A stretch of DNA of 64,000 nucleotides from Tumebacillus_A lipolyticus (GTDB taxonomy: Bacteria; Bacillota; Bacilli; Tumebacillales; Tumebacillaceae), in assembly GCF_042682745.1 (NCBI RefSeq), contig NZ_JBHUIO010000009.1, positions 62,001 through 126,000 on the forward strand. The letters run 5' to 3'. A program made the position numbers and the translations under genes. Shown here one piece after another: positions 44,771 through 51,704 of the stretch (position 1 is its first letter; every line of letters starts with the position of its first letter). The notes under the pieces were generated by a model. That model made no database searches. It worked only from the letters and a program-made list of their open reading frames with translations, and had not been told where the DNA came from.

Positions 44771-45693
44771 GATCCCACCCCTTTCGTCACCGTCAGGAAC
44801 ACCTCTTCCAAATTCCCCGCCTCTTCCGCATAGGACAGCACCGGATAGCCGCCGCTGACCAAGGAGGCGAGCAGCGTGACCTGACCGTTATCATCGCCCG
44901 TATAGGTGACCAACAGCGCATTTCCTTCGATGTCAACATTGGTGACGAGCTCCGACTGCTCAAGCAGGTATCCGGCCTCTTCGATGCGATCCAAGAGGCG
45001 GATGCGCAGCACGCGGTGACCGGCAACCTGCGCAGCGATCTGATCGACCGGTGCGAGCGCGATCATCTTTCCTTGCTCGATGATGCCGATCGTATCGCAC
45101 ATCTCCGCAAGCTCTGGCAGGATGTGCGAGGAGATCAGGATCGTCTTTCCCATCCCCCGCAGCGCCTTCAAAATCTCTTTCATCTCGATCCGCGCCCGCG
45201 GGTCGAGGCCGGACGCCGGTTCATCCAAGATCAATACTTCTGGATCGTGGATCAGACAGCGAGCAAGGCCGAGCCGCTGCTTCATCCCGCGGGAAAGCGT
45301 ATCGACAAAAGCGTCCGCCTTGCCGGAGAGGTTGACCAACTCCAACAGGTCTTTGATCAGCGCGGATCGATTTTCCTTGGGCACCTTATAGGCTCCCGCG
45401 TAAAATTCCAAATACTCCACCGCGGTCAAGCTGTCGTACACGCCAAAGAAGTCGGGCATGTAGCCGATCAGCTGGCGAACTTTGGCAGGTTCCTCGACCA
45501 CATCATATCCACCGACATACGCGTGTCCTGCTGTCGGTTCAAGCAAGGTGGCCAACACGGACATCGTCGTCGATTTCCCCGCACCGTTTGGACCGACAAA
45601 GCCGAAACAAGATCCCTTCTCGATGTGCATGCTCAGATCATCGACCGCTTTGTAATTGCCATATCGTTTCGTGAGACCGACTGTGCGGATCAT
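44767..45693 (-). CDS. ABC transporter ATP-binding protein
   Basis: 308 aa from ATG 45693 (AAAGGTG eight bases upstream; overlaps the previous stop as ATGA); a longer frame to 45753 lacks an RBS and lies inside the upstream gene. Walker A GPNGAGKST, Q-loop IGYMPDFFGVYDSLT, signature LSRGMKQRL, Walker B VLILDEPASGLDP, H-loop ISSHILPELAEMC. The C-terminal 80 residues form the extra beta domain common in drug/gliding-type ABC-2 ATPases. Partner of the permease directly downstream. Confidence 0.95.
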   Translation of the reverse strand: MIRTVGLTKRYGNYKAVDDLSMHIEKGSCFGFVGPNGAGKSTTMSVLATLLEPTAGHAYVGGYDVVEEPAKVRQLIGYMPDFFGVYDSLTAVEYLEFYAGAYKVPKENRSALIKDLLELVNLSGKADAFVDTLSRGMKQRLGLARCLIHDPEVLILDEPASGLDPRARIEMKEILKALRGMGKTILISSHILPELAEMCDTIGIIEQGKMIALAPVDQIAAQVAGHRVLRIRLLDRIEEAGYLLEQSELVTNVDIEGNALLVTYTGDDNGQVTLLASLVSGGYPVLSYAEEAGNLEEVFLTVTKGVGS

Positions 45694-48068
45694 TGCGACA
45701 CCTTTCCTTCCATGCCCATGCTCGGTAACTGCGAGAGCCCGCCAGGCTGCCACGAAGTGCTGCCAAGCTTCAGCAACAGCTTGCCTTCAGGAGAGAGGTA
45801 TTTCTGCAAGGCAGCACCTGAAAGCTCTTTTTGCTGTTCTGCACTCGGCTGTTCCCAAACTTTCGTTTGCCAGTTGTAATATTGCTTGTCAAACAGAGCG
45901 AATGCCCTGTTGTCCAGATCGATCTGCGCCTTCGTCACCTGCACGTTGGCAGTTCGCTTCAGATCGTATTCTAAGAGGATGCTTCCCGCCTCCAGCACCA
46001 CTTCATAAGGATTGATGCCAACTTTGCCCTCCGTCCCGGAGATTCTCGGCTGAACCGTACCGAGTGGCCAGTTCAACTGTCCGCCTCTCGGTTGCAAAGC
46101 GAACGATTGTTTGATGAGATTGTAGGTCGTTTCACGCGGCTCTTTCCCGTCAACCACAAACAGATCAAGTGGCGTTGAAGAAAATCCAAACAGCGTCACT
46201 TGTCCTTCCCCCGTCTCAGTCGGGTACAAGATCGCTTCCATAAGGGCGCCGCGCCGCTCCTCTTCCAGGTCGGGACCAAATGGGCCATATTGGCGAGGGA
46301 AGATTTGATTTCGCAAATTCTGCATCATCGGCATTCCGATCGAAGGAGCCGAGTACTGATAGGTGACCTCGATGTTCTTGCTCTCGCCAGCCGGCAGATC
46401 ATCGATCATGAACGGCTGTGTTCCGATCAGCAAAAACGCCTGCTCAAGATCCATCTTCGATCGGTTGACCAGCGTTCCGGTCAGCTTGCCATCCGCATCA
46501 ATCGTCAGATCTGCTTCGATCTGACCGAGCCCATTGATCGTCGCCGTCAACTCCGCCTCCCGGGAGGAGAAAAATTCAACATTTTGATAGAGGAGCGCCT
46601 GCTGCCCGACATCCTGCTGCATCTGGGCGCGGGCGTTCGCAGAAGCACCATAACTGCGCTTTGAATCGAACGGTGCGATGCGCGAGCCGTCGATCTTCAG
46701 ATCGACCTTGTAGTCGCCGCCGTTCGGCATGACAAACGAGGCGATCGAGTTCAGCTCTGCCGAATCCTCGCTGTTCACGTTGATCACTCCGAGCGACTGG
46801 GTGATCGGCCCTGTCCCCCGCTCAAGCGACCCCAGTCCATAGATCCCGACAGCAAACGCGAGCGAGGTGAGCGGGATCAATCCCCACGCCCATTCGCTCT
46901 TCCGCTTGCGCCGCAAGATCAGGTAGAGGAGCGGGCCTGCGATCAGCACATAGCCGGTAAACGTGAGCGCCATCCCTTTTAGCGATGGCACCAAATCTGG
47001 AAATGAGGAGGCGAGGTTGGCCAGCTGCTGCAATTGATAGTAGCCGTTATCGCCCCTTTCGATCGATCCGTTCATCTCGCGCTGTGCAAGAACGTTCACC
47101 CACAGCTCGTCGTTTCCCGACCACGAAGCGAGCGGTTCCACGCTGAGGTCATAAGCTGCATAAAACACCCTGCCCGCGCCTACCTGCTGCCAGGCGAGCA
47201 GCGGCATATCTCCCGCTTTGGCGATCGAATTCGCCCCTGCCTTCAAGGAGCCTGTCGTCACGGTGAGCACGCTTTCGGTCGGCTTCTGACCGGACACCTT
47301 TTCCAGATCGGACAGATCGCTCACCTCACCGATGCCCGACACGGTGACCGGCGAGAGATCGGCAAACAGCCCCGCTCCGCCCGCAAACTGCGCACCGCCG
47401 GAGAGCAGCAGGTTGCCGCCGCTTTGCACCCATGACTTGATCGCTTCGATCTGCTCGGCGCTGAGCTTTTCTTTCGGTGCATGGTTGATCGCCAGCACGT
47501 CGAGCGATTTCAGCAGATCTGATTTCTCCGGCAGATTGGTGCCGTCCAACTGGCGAACGAGCACTTTCTCACCGATGCCAGGCCCTGCCGTCTTGGTAAA
47601 AAAGTTCAGATCGGCCTCCTTCGCCGAGATCGCACCGATCAGCAGCGCGTCGCGAATCGGCGTGGTCGCCTGCGGGCTGATCGTCGTCTCCACGCGGCCG
47701 CTCTCATCGAGCAAGCGCACATCGAGCTCTTGATTCAGGTAGTCGGCTGGCACTTCGATCAGCACCTGTTTGGTCGTTCCTTTTGGCAGCACAACCTGCT
47801 TCGTATATGATCCATAATAGCTAGACATTTGGTGATTGTTGTTGTTTTTTTCTGAAATCTCTACGTTTCCTTTAAAGTCGGAGCCGTTGTTTTCCAGCGT
47901 CACTTGGACGAGCGTCCATGTCTGTGCCTTGAACGATCCTTCAAAGCCGACAGAAACGCCCATCTTCACCTGATCTGCTGCCGATGCGACAGATGCTCCG
48001 CCACCGATCAGGCACACTGCTGTCAGCGCCGCAACTGCCAAGCGCCACCTGCGATTCCCTTTTCTCAT
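45690..48068 (-). CDS. Secreted membrane protein, amidotransferase-like fold, operon head
   Basis: 792 aa. Signal peptide with basic start MRKGNRRWR, hydrophobic VAALTAVCLIGGGASVASA and cleavage near ASA-AD. The ectodomain begins with a beta-sandwich of the NEW3/CARDB kind (WTLVQVTLENNGSDFKGNVEI). A Rossmann-like segment follows (DVLAINHAPKEKLSAEQIEAIKSWVQSGGNLLLSGG, GAGRVFYAAYDLS), typical of amidotransferase-like domains without catalytic residues. Two membrane segments near residues 365-415 (TFTGYVLIAGPLLYLIL; WGLIPLTSLAFAVGIYGLG) flank a basic RRKRK loop, and another extracellular beta domain follows. First gene of the eight-gene operon; its RBS is GAGGTATG. Likely the surface-exposed partner of the ABC/VWA machine; exact role unknown. 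Confidence 0.82.
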   Translation of the reverse strand: MRKGNRRWRLAVAALTAVCLIGGGASVASAADQVKMGVSVGFEGSFKAQTWTLVQVTLENNGSDFKGNVEISEKNNNNHQMSSYYGSYTKQVVLPKGTTKQVLIEVPADYLNQELDVRLLDESGRVETTISPQATTPIRDALLIGAISAKEADLNFFTKTAGPGIGEKVLVRQLDGTNLPEKSDLLKSLDVLAINHAPKEKLSAEQIEAIKSWVQSGGNLLLSGGAQFAGGAGLFADLSPVTVSGIGEVSDLSDLEKVSGQKPTESVLTVTTGSLKAGANSIAKAGDMPLLAWQQVGAGRVFYAAYDLSVEPLASWSGNDELWVNVLAQREMNGSIERGDNGYYQLQQLANLASSFPDLVPSLKGMALTFTGYVLIAGPLLYLILRRKRKSEWAWGLIPLTSLAFAVGIYGLGSLERGTGPITQSLGVINVNSEDSAELNSIASFVMPNGGDYKVDLKIDGSRIAPFDSKRSYGASANARAQMQQDVGQQALLYQNVEFFSSREAELTATINGLGQIEADLTIDADGKLTGTLVNRSKMDLEQAFLLIGTQPFMIDDLPAGESKNIEVTYQYSAPSIGMPMMQNLRNQIFPRQYGPFGPDLEEERRGALMEAILYPTETGEGQVTLFGFSSTPLDLFVVDGKEPRETTYNLIKQSFALQPRGGQLNWPLGTVQPRISGTEGKVGINPYEVVLEAGSILLEYDLKRTANVQVTKAQIDLDNRAFALFDKQYYNWQTKVWEQPSAEQQKELSGAALQKYLSPEGKLLLKLGSTSWQPGGLSQLPSMGMEGKVSQ

Positions 48069-48109
48069 CTCATACCTCGCATATTTTACAAGATTTAGAA
48101 TTTATTTTG

Positions 48110-48138
48110 AGGGTACCACGCTTTGCTATAGATGGCAA
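48110..48138 (-). promoter_or_regulatory. Possible promoter of the ABC/MoxR/VWA operon
   Basis: On the minus strand TTGCCA (48133-48138) and TACCCT (48110-48115) with 17 bases between. The -10 box is a weak match, but this is the only reasonable pair between the terminator at 48144-48175 and the first gene of the operon. Confidence 0.35.
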
Positions 48139-48143
48139 ACGAA

Positions 48144-48175
48144 AAATGTCATCCGCTCCAGAGCAGATGACATTT
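48144..48175 (-). terminator. Terminator of the peptide/nucleotidyltransferase/MFS operon
   Basis: Minus strand AAATGTCATCTGCTC pairs with GAGCGGATGACATTT (one mismatch) around a two-base loop and is followed by further Ts. It overlaps the stop codon of the MFS gene, so it closes that operon. Confidence 0.8.
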
Positions 48176-49424
48176 AGGCGATCTCCAAAAGTTTATTTTT
48201 CATCGCGACGAGCGCGAGCATCAAAAACAACAGCGAGGCGGTAAGAAAAATATAGTGCGGCTCCACATACTCGCCGCTCAGTCCGCCGAGCAACAGCCCG
48301 ATCGGAGCAGAAACTTTCGCCAGCATCGACGTCGTGCCCGCCACCCTGCCCAGCAGGTGGTTGGGCGTCACCTCCTGGCGGATCGTATGCGTGTGGATGT
48401 TGGAGAAGGTCAGCGCTGCACCGAGGATGAACAGACCGCCGGCCAGCATCAGCCAGTGCGCCGAGAAGAACAGCACCGCCTGTCCGATCGAGGCGACGAG
48501 CACCGATCCGACCAACAATTTCCCGCGCCGTCCCCACTTCATGCTCGGCTTGGCGAGGAACGTTGAGCAGAGGCTGCCGAGCGCAGACGCGGATAACACC
48601 ATGCCGAGCGAGCCCGTTTCCAGCTTCAGCACGTCGAGCGCGTAGAACACGATCACCGCTCCGGCGAACGTCGTCACAAAATTGACGCCGAGGACGAGCA
48701 GCGTGATCGTGAACAGCTCCCGCGTCAACAGCAGCTGTTGCCACCCTTCGCGAATCTCCTCGCGAATCGTCGTCTTGCGCCCGTCGGCAGGCTTCGGCCG
48801 TTCCACCTGCGGCAATCGCATCAGGCTGGTGAACAGGAAGAGCATCGTAAAGCCTGCGACGGTGATCAGCAGTCCATATCGATAGTTCATCATCAAGAGC
48901 ATCGCACCTGCGACGGTCGGCCCGATCGCGTTGATCATCGTGTTCAGAAAGTTGATCGTCGCGTTGGCCGATACGAATTGCTCGCGCTCCATCAGCAAGG
49001 GGATGATGCTGTTATAGGAATTTTGAAACACATAGCCGAACGTCGTCAGCCAAAAGCCGAGCAGATACAGCACCCAGACTTCTTTCACCCCCGATGACAA
49101 AAAGGCGAACAGCAGCATCAGGATCGCAATCTGTAGGCCGACCGCCCCGAGCATCAGCCGCTTGCGATCAAAGCGATCGACGATCACCCCGACCAGCATG
49201 CCGAACAGCACGTAGGGCAACATGTTCATCACCGCCATCGAGCTCATCGCGAGCGTCGAGTGCGAGAGGTCGTAGATCATCAGCGGCAGCCCGAGCGTGT
49301 AGATGTGAAAGGTAAGCCCGGAGAAGCAGGTTCCGATCCACAGATATAAAAATTGACGGTTGCGCCACAGCGGTTTTGGCTTGTCTGCCGCCGCGTGGGT
49401 GAGCGGCATGTTCATCCCGCTCAC
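48174..49424 (-). CDS. MFS exporter
   Basis: 416 aa, twelve predicted membrane segments in two halves joined by a charged loop (PQVERPKPADGRKTTIREEIREGWQQL). The loop between segments 2 and 3 has the MFS motif A variant GVIVDRFDRKRLMLG. The sequence is of the MFS_3/EntS-like exporter type (NSYNSIIPLLMEREQFVSANATINFLNTMINAIGP). The start is GTG 49424 overlapping the nucleotidyltransferase stop by four bases (GTGA) with GGGGAG upstream; an ATG nine bases further in is possible. Its tight coupling to the nucleotidyltransferase and the tandem peptides upstream suggests that it exports, or gives immunity to, whatever the locus makes. Confidence 0.9.
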   Translation of the reverse strand: MSGMNMPLTHAAADKPKPLWRNRQFLYLWIGTCFSGLTFHIYTLGLPLMIYDLSHSTLAMSSMAVMNMLPYVLFGMLVGVIVDRFDRKRLMLGAVGLQIAILMLLFAFLSSGVKEVWVLYLLGFWLTTFGYVFQNSYNSIIPLLMEREQFVSANATINFLNTMINAIGPTVAGAMLLMMNYRYGLLITVAGFTMLFLFTSLMRLPQVERPKPADGRKTTIREEIREGWQQLLLTRELFTITLLVLGVNFVTTFAGAVIVFYALDVLKLETGSLGMVLSASALGSLCSTFLAKPSMKWGRRGKLLVGSVLVASIGQAVLFFSAHWLMLAGGLFILGAALTFSNIHTHTIRQEVTPNHLLGRVAGTTSMLAKVSAPIGLLLGGLSGEYVEPHYIFLTASLLFLMLALVAMKNKLLEIA

Positions 49425-50671
49425 GCCTCGCTCCCCGTCGCACAGTGTTCGGCGATCGCGCGGTCCAGCTCAATCAGCTCTTCTCTCGTCTCCAGCCCGA
49501 AACAGCTTGCCACAAACCAGCCGACCGGCGTGCGAACGACCATCTTCCCCTTGAGACGAATCCAGCGGTAAGCACCAGGATCGCCGCTCGGCACCGGAAT
49601 CAGGTGGGCGAGGATACGAAACTTATAGCGGGCGAGCACCGGGAAGAACTTCTCCGAAAAGCGCACCAGCTTCAACCGCTTGCGTCTGACCGTCCAGTTG
49701 GTAAATTTGTTGCGGTACAGGTTGAGCACTTGCAACAGGAGCGCTGTGAAGACACCATCCTGATCCACATTGTACGGAATGTAATGGTAGAAGTGCTTCC
49801 GCAAACGCTCATGTTTGGCAAACAATCTATTGGAGAAACCCTCAAGCATAAACTCGGGGATGTTCGCTTTCTGACCTGAGACCTGCTCGTAGTATTGAAT
49901 CAATTGATAAAATTCCATGTCCAAATGATGGCGTTTCAGACGTGCGTGCAATTTGTGATAATCAAGTTCGGGTTGGGCCAGCAGAAGATGAAGATCGACC
50001 GCATCGCGAAGGCGAATCAGCTTGTTGCCCACCGACTCCCCGGTGAGGATCAAGATCATATCTTCTGGCGACGGGACCGGAACATCGACACCGTTGATGT
50101 CGATCAGCCGCGATTCCCCCCAGAAATCTCCGCTCAGCCAGCTCACCTCACCCATGACAAACGAGCCGACGCTCACTTCCAATTCGATCATGCAGTTGTC
50201 CAGCTGTTTGAAAAACCCGCCGACCCCGACCACCTCATCGTTTAAGATGCCGAAAGACGGCGTCATCTGGTAGTCAAACCCAAGCTCCATCACCAGCGAG
50301 ATCAGCTTCCAAAACTCATCCAGGTCTGGCACCACCAGGTCGTAGTCGCCCATCTGCCGTGGACAGCCTTCCGGATAAAGGGTTTTCACCGCGTTTCCCT
50401 TGATGTAGATAAAGCGAATGCCGTTCTCTGACAGCGCTTTTACCACATCTGTAAACGCTTCATCCTGAAGCGTGCGCGTGCGCATCCGCTCGGTGTACTC
50501 CTCGTGCAGCCCCATCGATTCTTCCAACTGCAAGATCGGCACCATCATCTTGTTTTCATCTGCGATCGGTTTGACCGCTTCTTGCACTTCCTCAAACGCT
50601 CGGATCAAGCTCGGATCTTTCTTATCGGGGCTCAGCGCCAGACGATACAAAAAAGGAAGCAACTGTTGCAC
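49421..50671 (-). CDS. Uncharacterised nucleotidyltransferase (PF14907/NTP_transf_5 type)
   Basis: 416 aa, GTG 50671 after AAAGGAG. The fold signature is at residues 87-115: FIYIKGNAV...YPEGCPRQMGDYDLVV, with the KG and R-MGD-D-L-V pattern of PF14907; the two aspartates of GDYDL would be the metal ligands. A second half (SPEDMILILTGESVGNKLIRLRDAVDLHLLL) matches the helical part of the family. Family knowledge: PF14907 proteins occur in Bacillales lasso-peptide clusters (paeninodin and pseudomycoidin type), where kinase and nucleotidyltransferase tailor the peptide. Here no lasso cyclase or protease is present, but six tiny peptide genes stand directly upstream in the same operon. The natural inference is that it modifies those peptides, or activates a donor group for them. 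Unproven. Confidence 0.82.
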   Translation of the reverse strand: MQQLLPFLYRLALSPDKKDPSLIRAFEEVQEAVKPIADENKMMVPILQLEESMGLHEEYTERMRTRTLQDEAFTDVVKALSENGIRFIYIKGNAVKTLYPEGCPRQMGDYDLVVPDLDEFWKLISLVMELGFDYQMTPSFGILNDEVVGVGGFFKQLDNCMIELEVSVGSFVMGEVSWLSGDFWGESRLIDINGVDVPVPSPEDMILILTGESVGNKLIRLRDAVDLHLLLAQPELDYHKLHARLKRHHLDMEFYQLIQYYEQVSGQKANIPEFMLEGFSNRLFAKHERLRKHFYHYIPYNVDQDGVFTALLLQVLNLYRNKFTNWTVRRKRLKLVRFSEKFFPVLARYKFRILAHLIPVPSGDPGAYRWIRLKGKMVVRTPVGWFVASCFGLETREELIELDRAIAEHCATGSEA

Positions 50672-50706
50672 CTTGTCTCACTCCTTTAGCCGCTCAAAAT
50701 CAGGAG

Positions 50707-50733
50707 AAAGGAGAGGAATCGTTCCTCTCCTTT
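50707..50733 (-). terminator. Hairpin between peptide genes and nucleotidyltransferase
   Basis: AAAGGAGAGGAA (50707-50718) and TTCCTCTCCTTT (50722-50733) form a perfect 12-bp stem with a 3-base loop. On the minus strand it is followed by CTCCTG, not a T-run beyond the stem's own TTT, so it looks like a leaky terminator or a 3' stabiliser that would let the peptide genes be expressed far more than the enzyme genes behind it. Confidence 0.6.
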
Positions 50734-50751
50734 CGATGGATCAAAAAAGCA

Positions 50752-50847
50752 TTACTTGCGGATGTCGACAAACTCTACTTGCGGCAGAACGAGCTCTTTG
50801 CGGATGTCAACGAACGGAACAGTTTCCGAGTGCAGGTTGCGTTGCAT
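50752..50847 (-). CDS. Tandem DIR-motif peptide 6 (31 aa)
   Basis: ATG 50847, RBS GGAGGTG six bases upstream, stop TAA. It begins MQRNLHSE, then has the first motif VPFVDIRK and ends with VEFVDIRK. No Cys, no Gly, no obvious signal peptide; strongly charged with alternating hydrophobic residues, as in beta strands. It is the last of six paralogous genes and is followed by the 12-bp hairpin. Not recognised as a known family; function unknown. Confidence 0.85.
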   Translation of the reverse strand: MQRNLHSETVPFVDIRKELVLPQVEFVDIRK

Positions 50848-50889
50848 GTCATTCACCTCCTATAAAAGTATCGAAGCGATTCACCCGCA

Positions 50890-50988
50890 TTATTTCTTGC
50901 GGATATCAACGTACTCAACCGGATGCAGTACGAACCCTTTGCGGAGGTCAACGTACGGTACAGTTTCCATAACGATGTTGCGTTCCAT
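50890..50988 (-). CDS. Tandem DIR-motif peptide 5 (32 aa)
   Basis: ATG 50988, RBS AGGAGGTG, stop TAA. It begins MERNIVME, has first motif VPYVDLRK, then GFVLHP and a closing VEYVDIRKK. The second half is identical to that of peptide 4 at the amino-acid level, though the codons differ in several places, so the identity is held by selection or by an older duplication rather than a very recent copy. Confidence 0.85.
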   Translation of the reverse strand: MERNIVMETVPYVDLRKGFVLHPVEYVDIRKK

Positions 50989-51035
50989 GTGTATTCACCT
51001 CCTTCACAGTGATAAAAAGAAGTTGTCTGTCCGCG

Positions 51036-51134
51036 TTACTTCTTGCGGATGTCGACATACTCAACCGGATGCAGCACAAAACCTTTGCGGATGTCGATGA
51101 ACTGAACCGGCTCTTGGTAGTAGTTGCGTTCCAT
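51036..51134 (-). CDS. Tandem DIR-motif peptide 4 (32 aa)
   Basis: ATG 51134, RBS GGAGGTG, stop TAA. It begins MERNYYQE, has first motif VQFIDIRK, then GFVLHP and closing VEYVDIRKK. Same length as peptide 5. The two tyrosines at positions 5-6 are unique to this copy. Confidence 0.85.
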   Translation of the reverse strand: MERNYYQEPVQFIDIRKGFVLHPVEYVDIRKK

Positions 51135-51173
51135 CGTACACACCTCCTCTCCCATTTGGTTCTTAGCTCCGAA

Positions 51174-51266
51174 CTATTTGCGGATATCGACGAAGTCCGG
51201 GCGTTCCATCACGAGGCCACGAACATCGATAAATTCAACCGGCTCTACGCTGCGGTTACGGGTCAT
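51174..51266 (-). CDS. Tandem DIR-motif peptide 3 (30 aa)
   Basis: ATG 51266, RBS GGAGGTG, stop TAG. It begins MTRNRSVE, has first motif VEFIDVRG (the only copy with Gly after the Arg), then LVMERP and closing DFVDIRK. Confidence 0.85.
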   Translation of the reverse strand: MTRNRSVEPVEFIDVRGLVMERPDFVDIRK

Positions 51267-51304
51267 TGCTTTCACCTCCTCTCAAGCGGGATCACAAAGC
51301 GCCA

Positions 51305-51400
51305 TTACTTCTTGCGAATGTCGATGAAGCTCGGCACTTCCATCACGATCTTGCGAATGTCAATAAAATCGACAGGCTCGACTTTGCGATTGCGGATCAT
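51305..51400 (-). CDS. Tandem DIR-motif peptide 2 (31 aa)
   Basis: ATG 51400, RBS GGGAGGTG, stop TAA. It begins MIRNRKVE, has first motif VDFIDIRK, then IVMEVP and closing SFIDIRKK. Together with peptide 3 it forms a subgroup (RNR start and VM-E-P linker), against peptides 4-5 (GFVLHP linker). Confidence 0.85.
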   Translation of the reverse strand: MIRNRKVEPVDFIDIRKIVMEVPSFIDIRKK

Positions 51401-51444
51401 GTTCGGGCACCTCCCCTCTTCAGAGACAGTCGTAACCAAAACTC

Positions 51445-51501
51445 TTACTGTTCGCGAACGTCAATGAACGGCAACGGACGTACTACGTAGCTTTTTTCCA
51501 T
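51445..51501 (-). CDS. Tandem DIR-motif peptide 1, half-length (18 aa)
   Basis: ATG 51501, RBS GAGGAGGTG, stop TAA. The peptide MEKSYVVRPLPFIDVREQ keeps only one motif copy (PFIDVR) and lacks the second half and the RN of the others. It is the promoter-proximal gene. It could be a degenerate copy, a leader peptide controlling translation, or a distinct product. The strong RBS argues that it is translated. Confidence 0.7.
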   Translation of the reverse strand: MEKSYVVRPLPFIDVREQ

Positions 51502-51580
51502 CGTTCGCACCTCCTCTTAGATCCAGATGGAACGGAAATGAAACGGTTTTACTAGCTTGAAAAAGTTTTCCGTTTACTCT

Positions 51581-51608
51581 ATTATATAAATAATCAGAAA
51601 ATAATCAA
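51581..51608 (-). promoter_or_regulatory. Promoter of the tandem-peptide operon
   Basis: On the minus strand a perfect TATAAT (51581-51586) stands 16 bases after TTGATT (51603-51608). Transcription would start near 51574 and give a 70-base leader to peptide 1. The region is AT-rich compared with its surroundings. Confidence 0.65.
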
Positions 51609-51611
51609 GAT

Positions 51612-51658
51612 AAGTGGATAAGTTTTTTTAGTAGGGTTGATTGATGAATTATCCACTT
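51612..51658. promoter_or_regulatory. Inverted repeat in the divergent promoter region (possible operator)
   Basis: AAGTGGATAA (51612-51621) and TTATCCACTT (51649-51658) are perfect complements 27 bases apart. One arm abuts the peptide promoter's -35 side and the other lies in the spacer of the pepM promoter, so a bound dimer could control both directions. No regulator gene is adjacent. Confidence 0.5.
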
Positions 51659-51670
51659 GTAAACTATGAT
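51641..51670 (+). promoter_or_regulatory. Promoter of pepM
   Basis: TTGATG (51641-51646) and TATGAT (51665-51670) with an 18-base spacer, 35 bases before the pepM start codon. It overlaps the right arm of the inverted repeat at 51649-51658. Confidence 0.55.
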
Positions 51671-51704
51671 TACAGATGAAATTTCTTGAAAGGTGGGAAC
51701 AGAA

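Noticed and set aside
45694..45753. 20-residue extension of the ABC ATPase
   Set aside because: No RBS; the ATG at 45693 overlaps the upstream stop in the usual ATGA manner with an RBS.
50752..51501. Regularly spaced repeats resembling a CRISPR array
   Set aside because: The spacing is irregular (101-146), similarity is at codon level with synonymous changes, and each unit has an RBS, start and stop. This is a gene array, not CRISPR.
49421..51501. Lasso-peptide cluster, because of the PF14907 nucleotidyltransferase
   Set aside because: There is no asparagine-synthetase-like cyclase, transglutaminase-like protease or RRE protein, and the peptides lack the lasso leader/core pattern.
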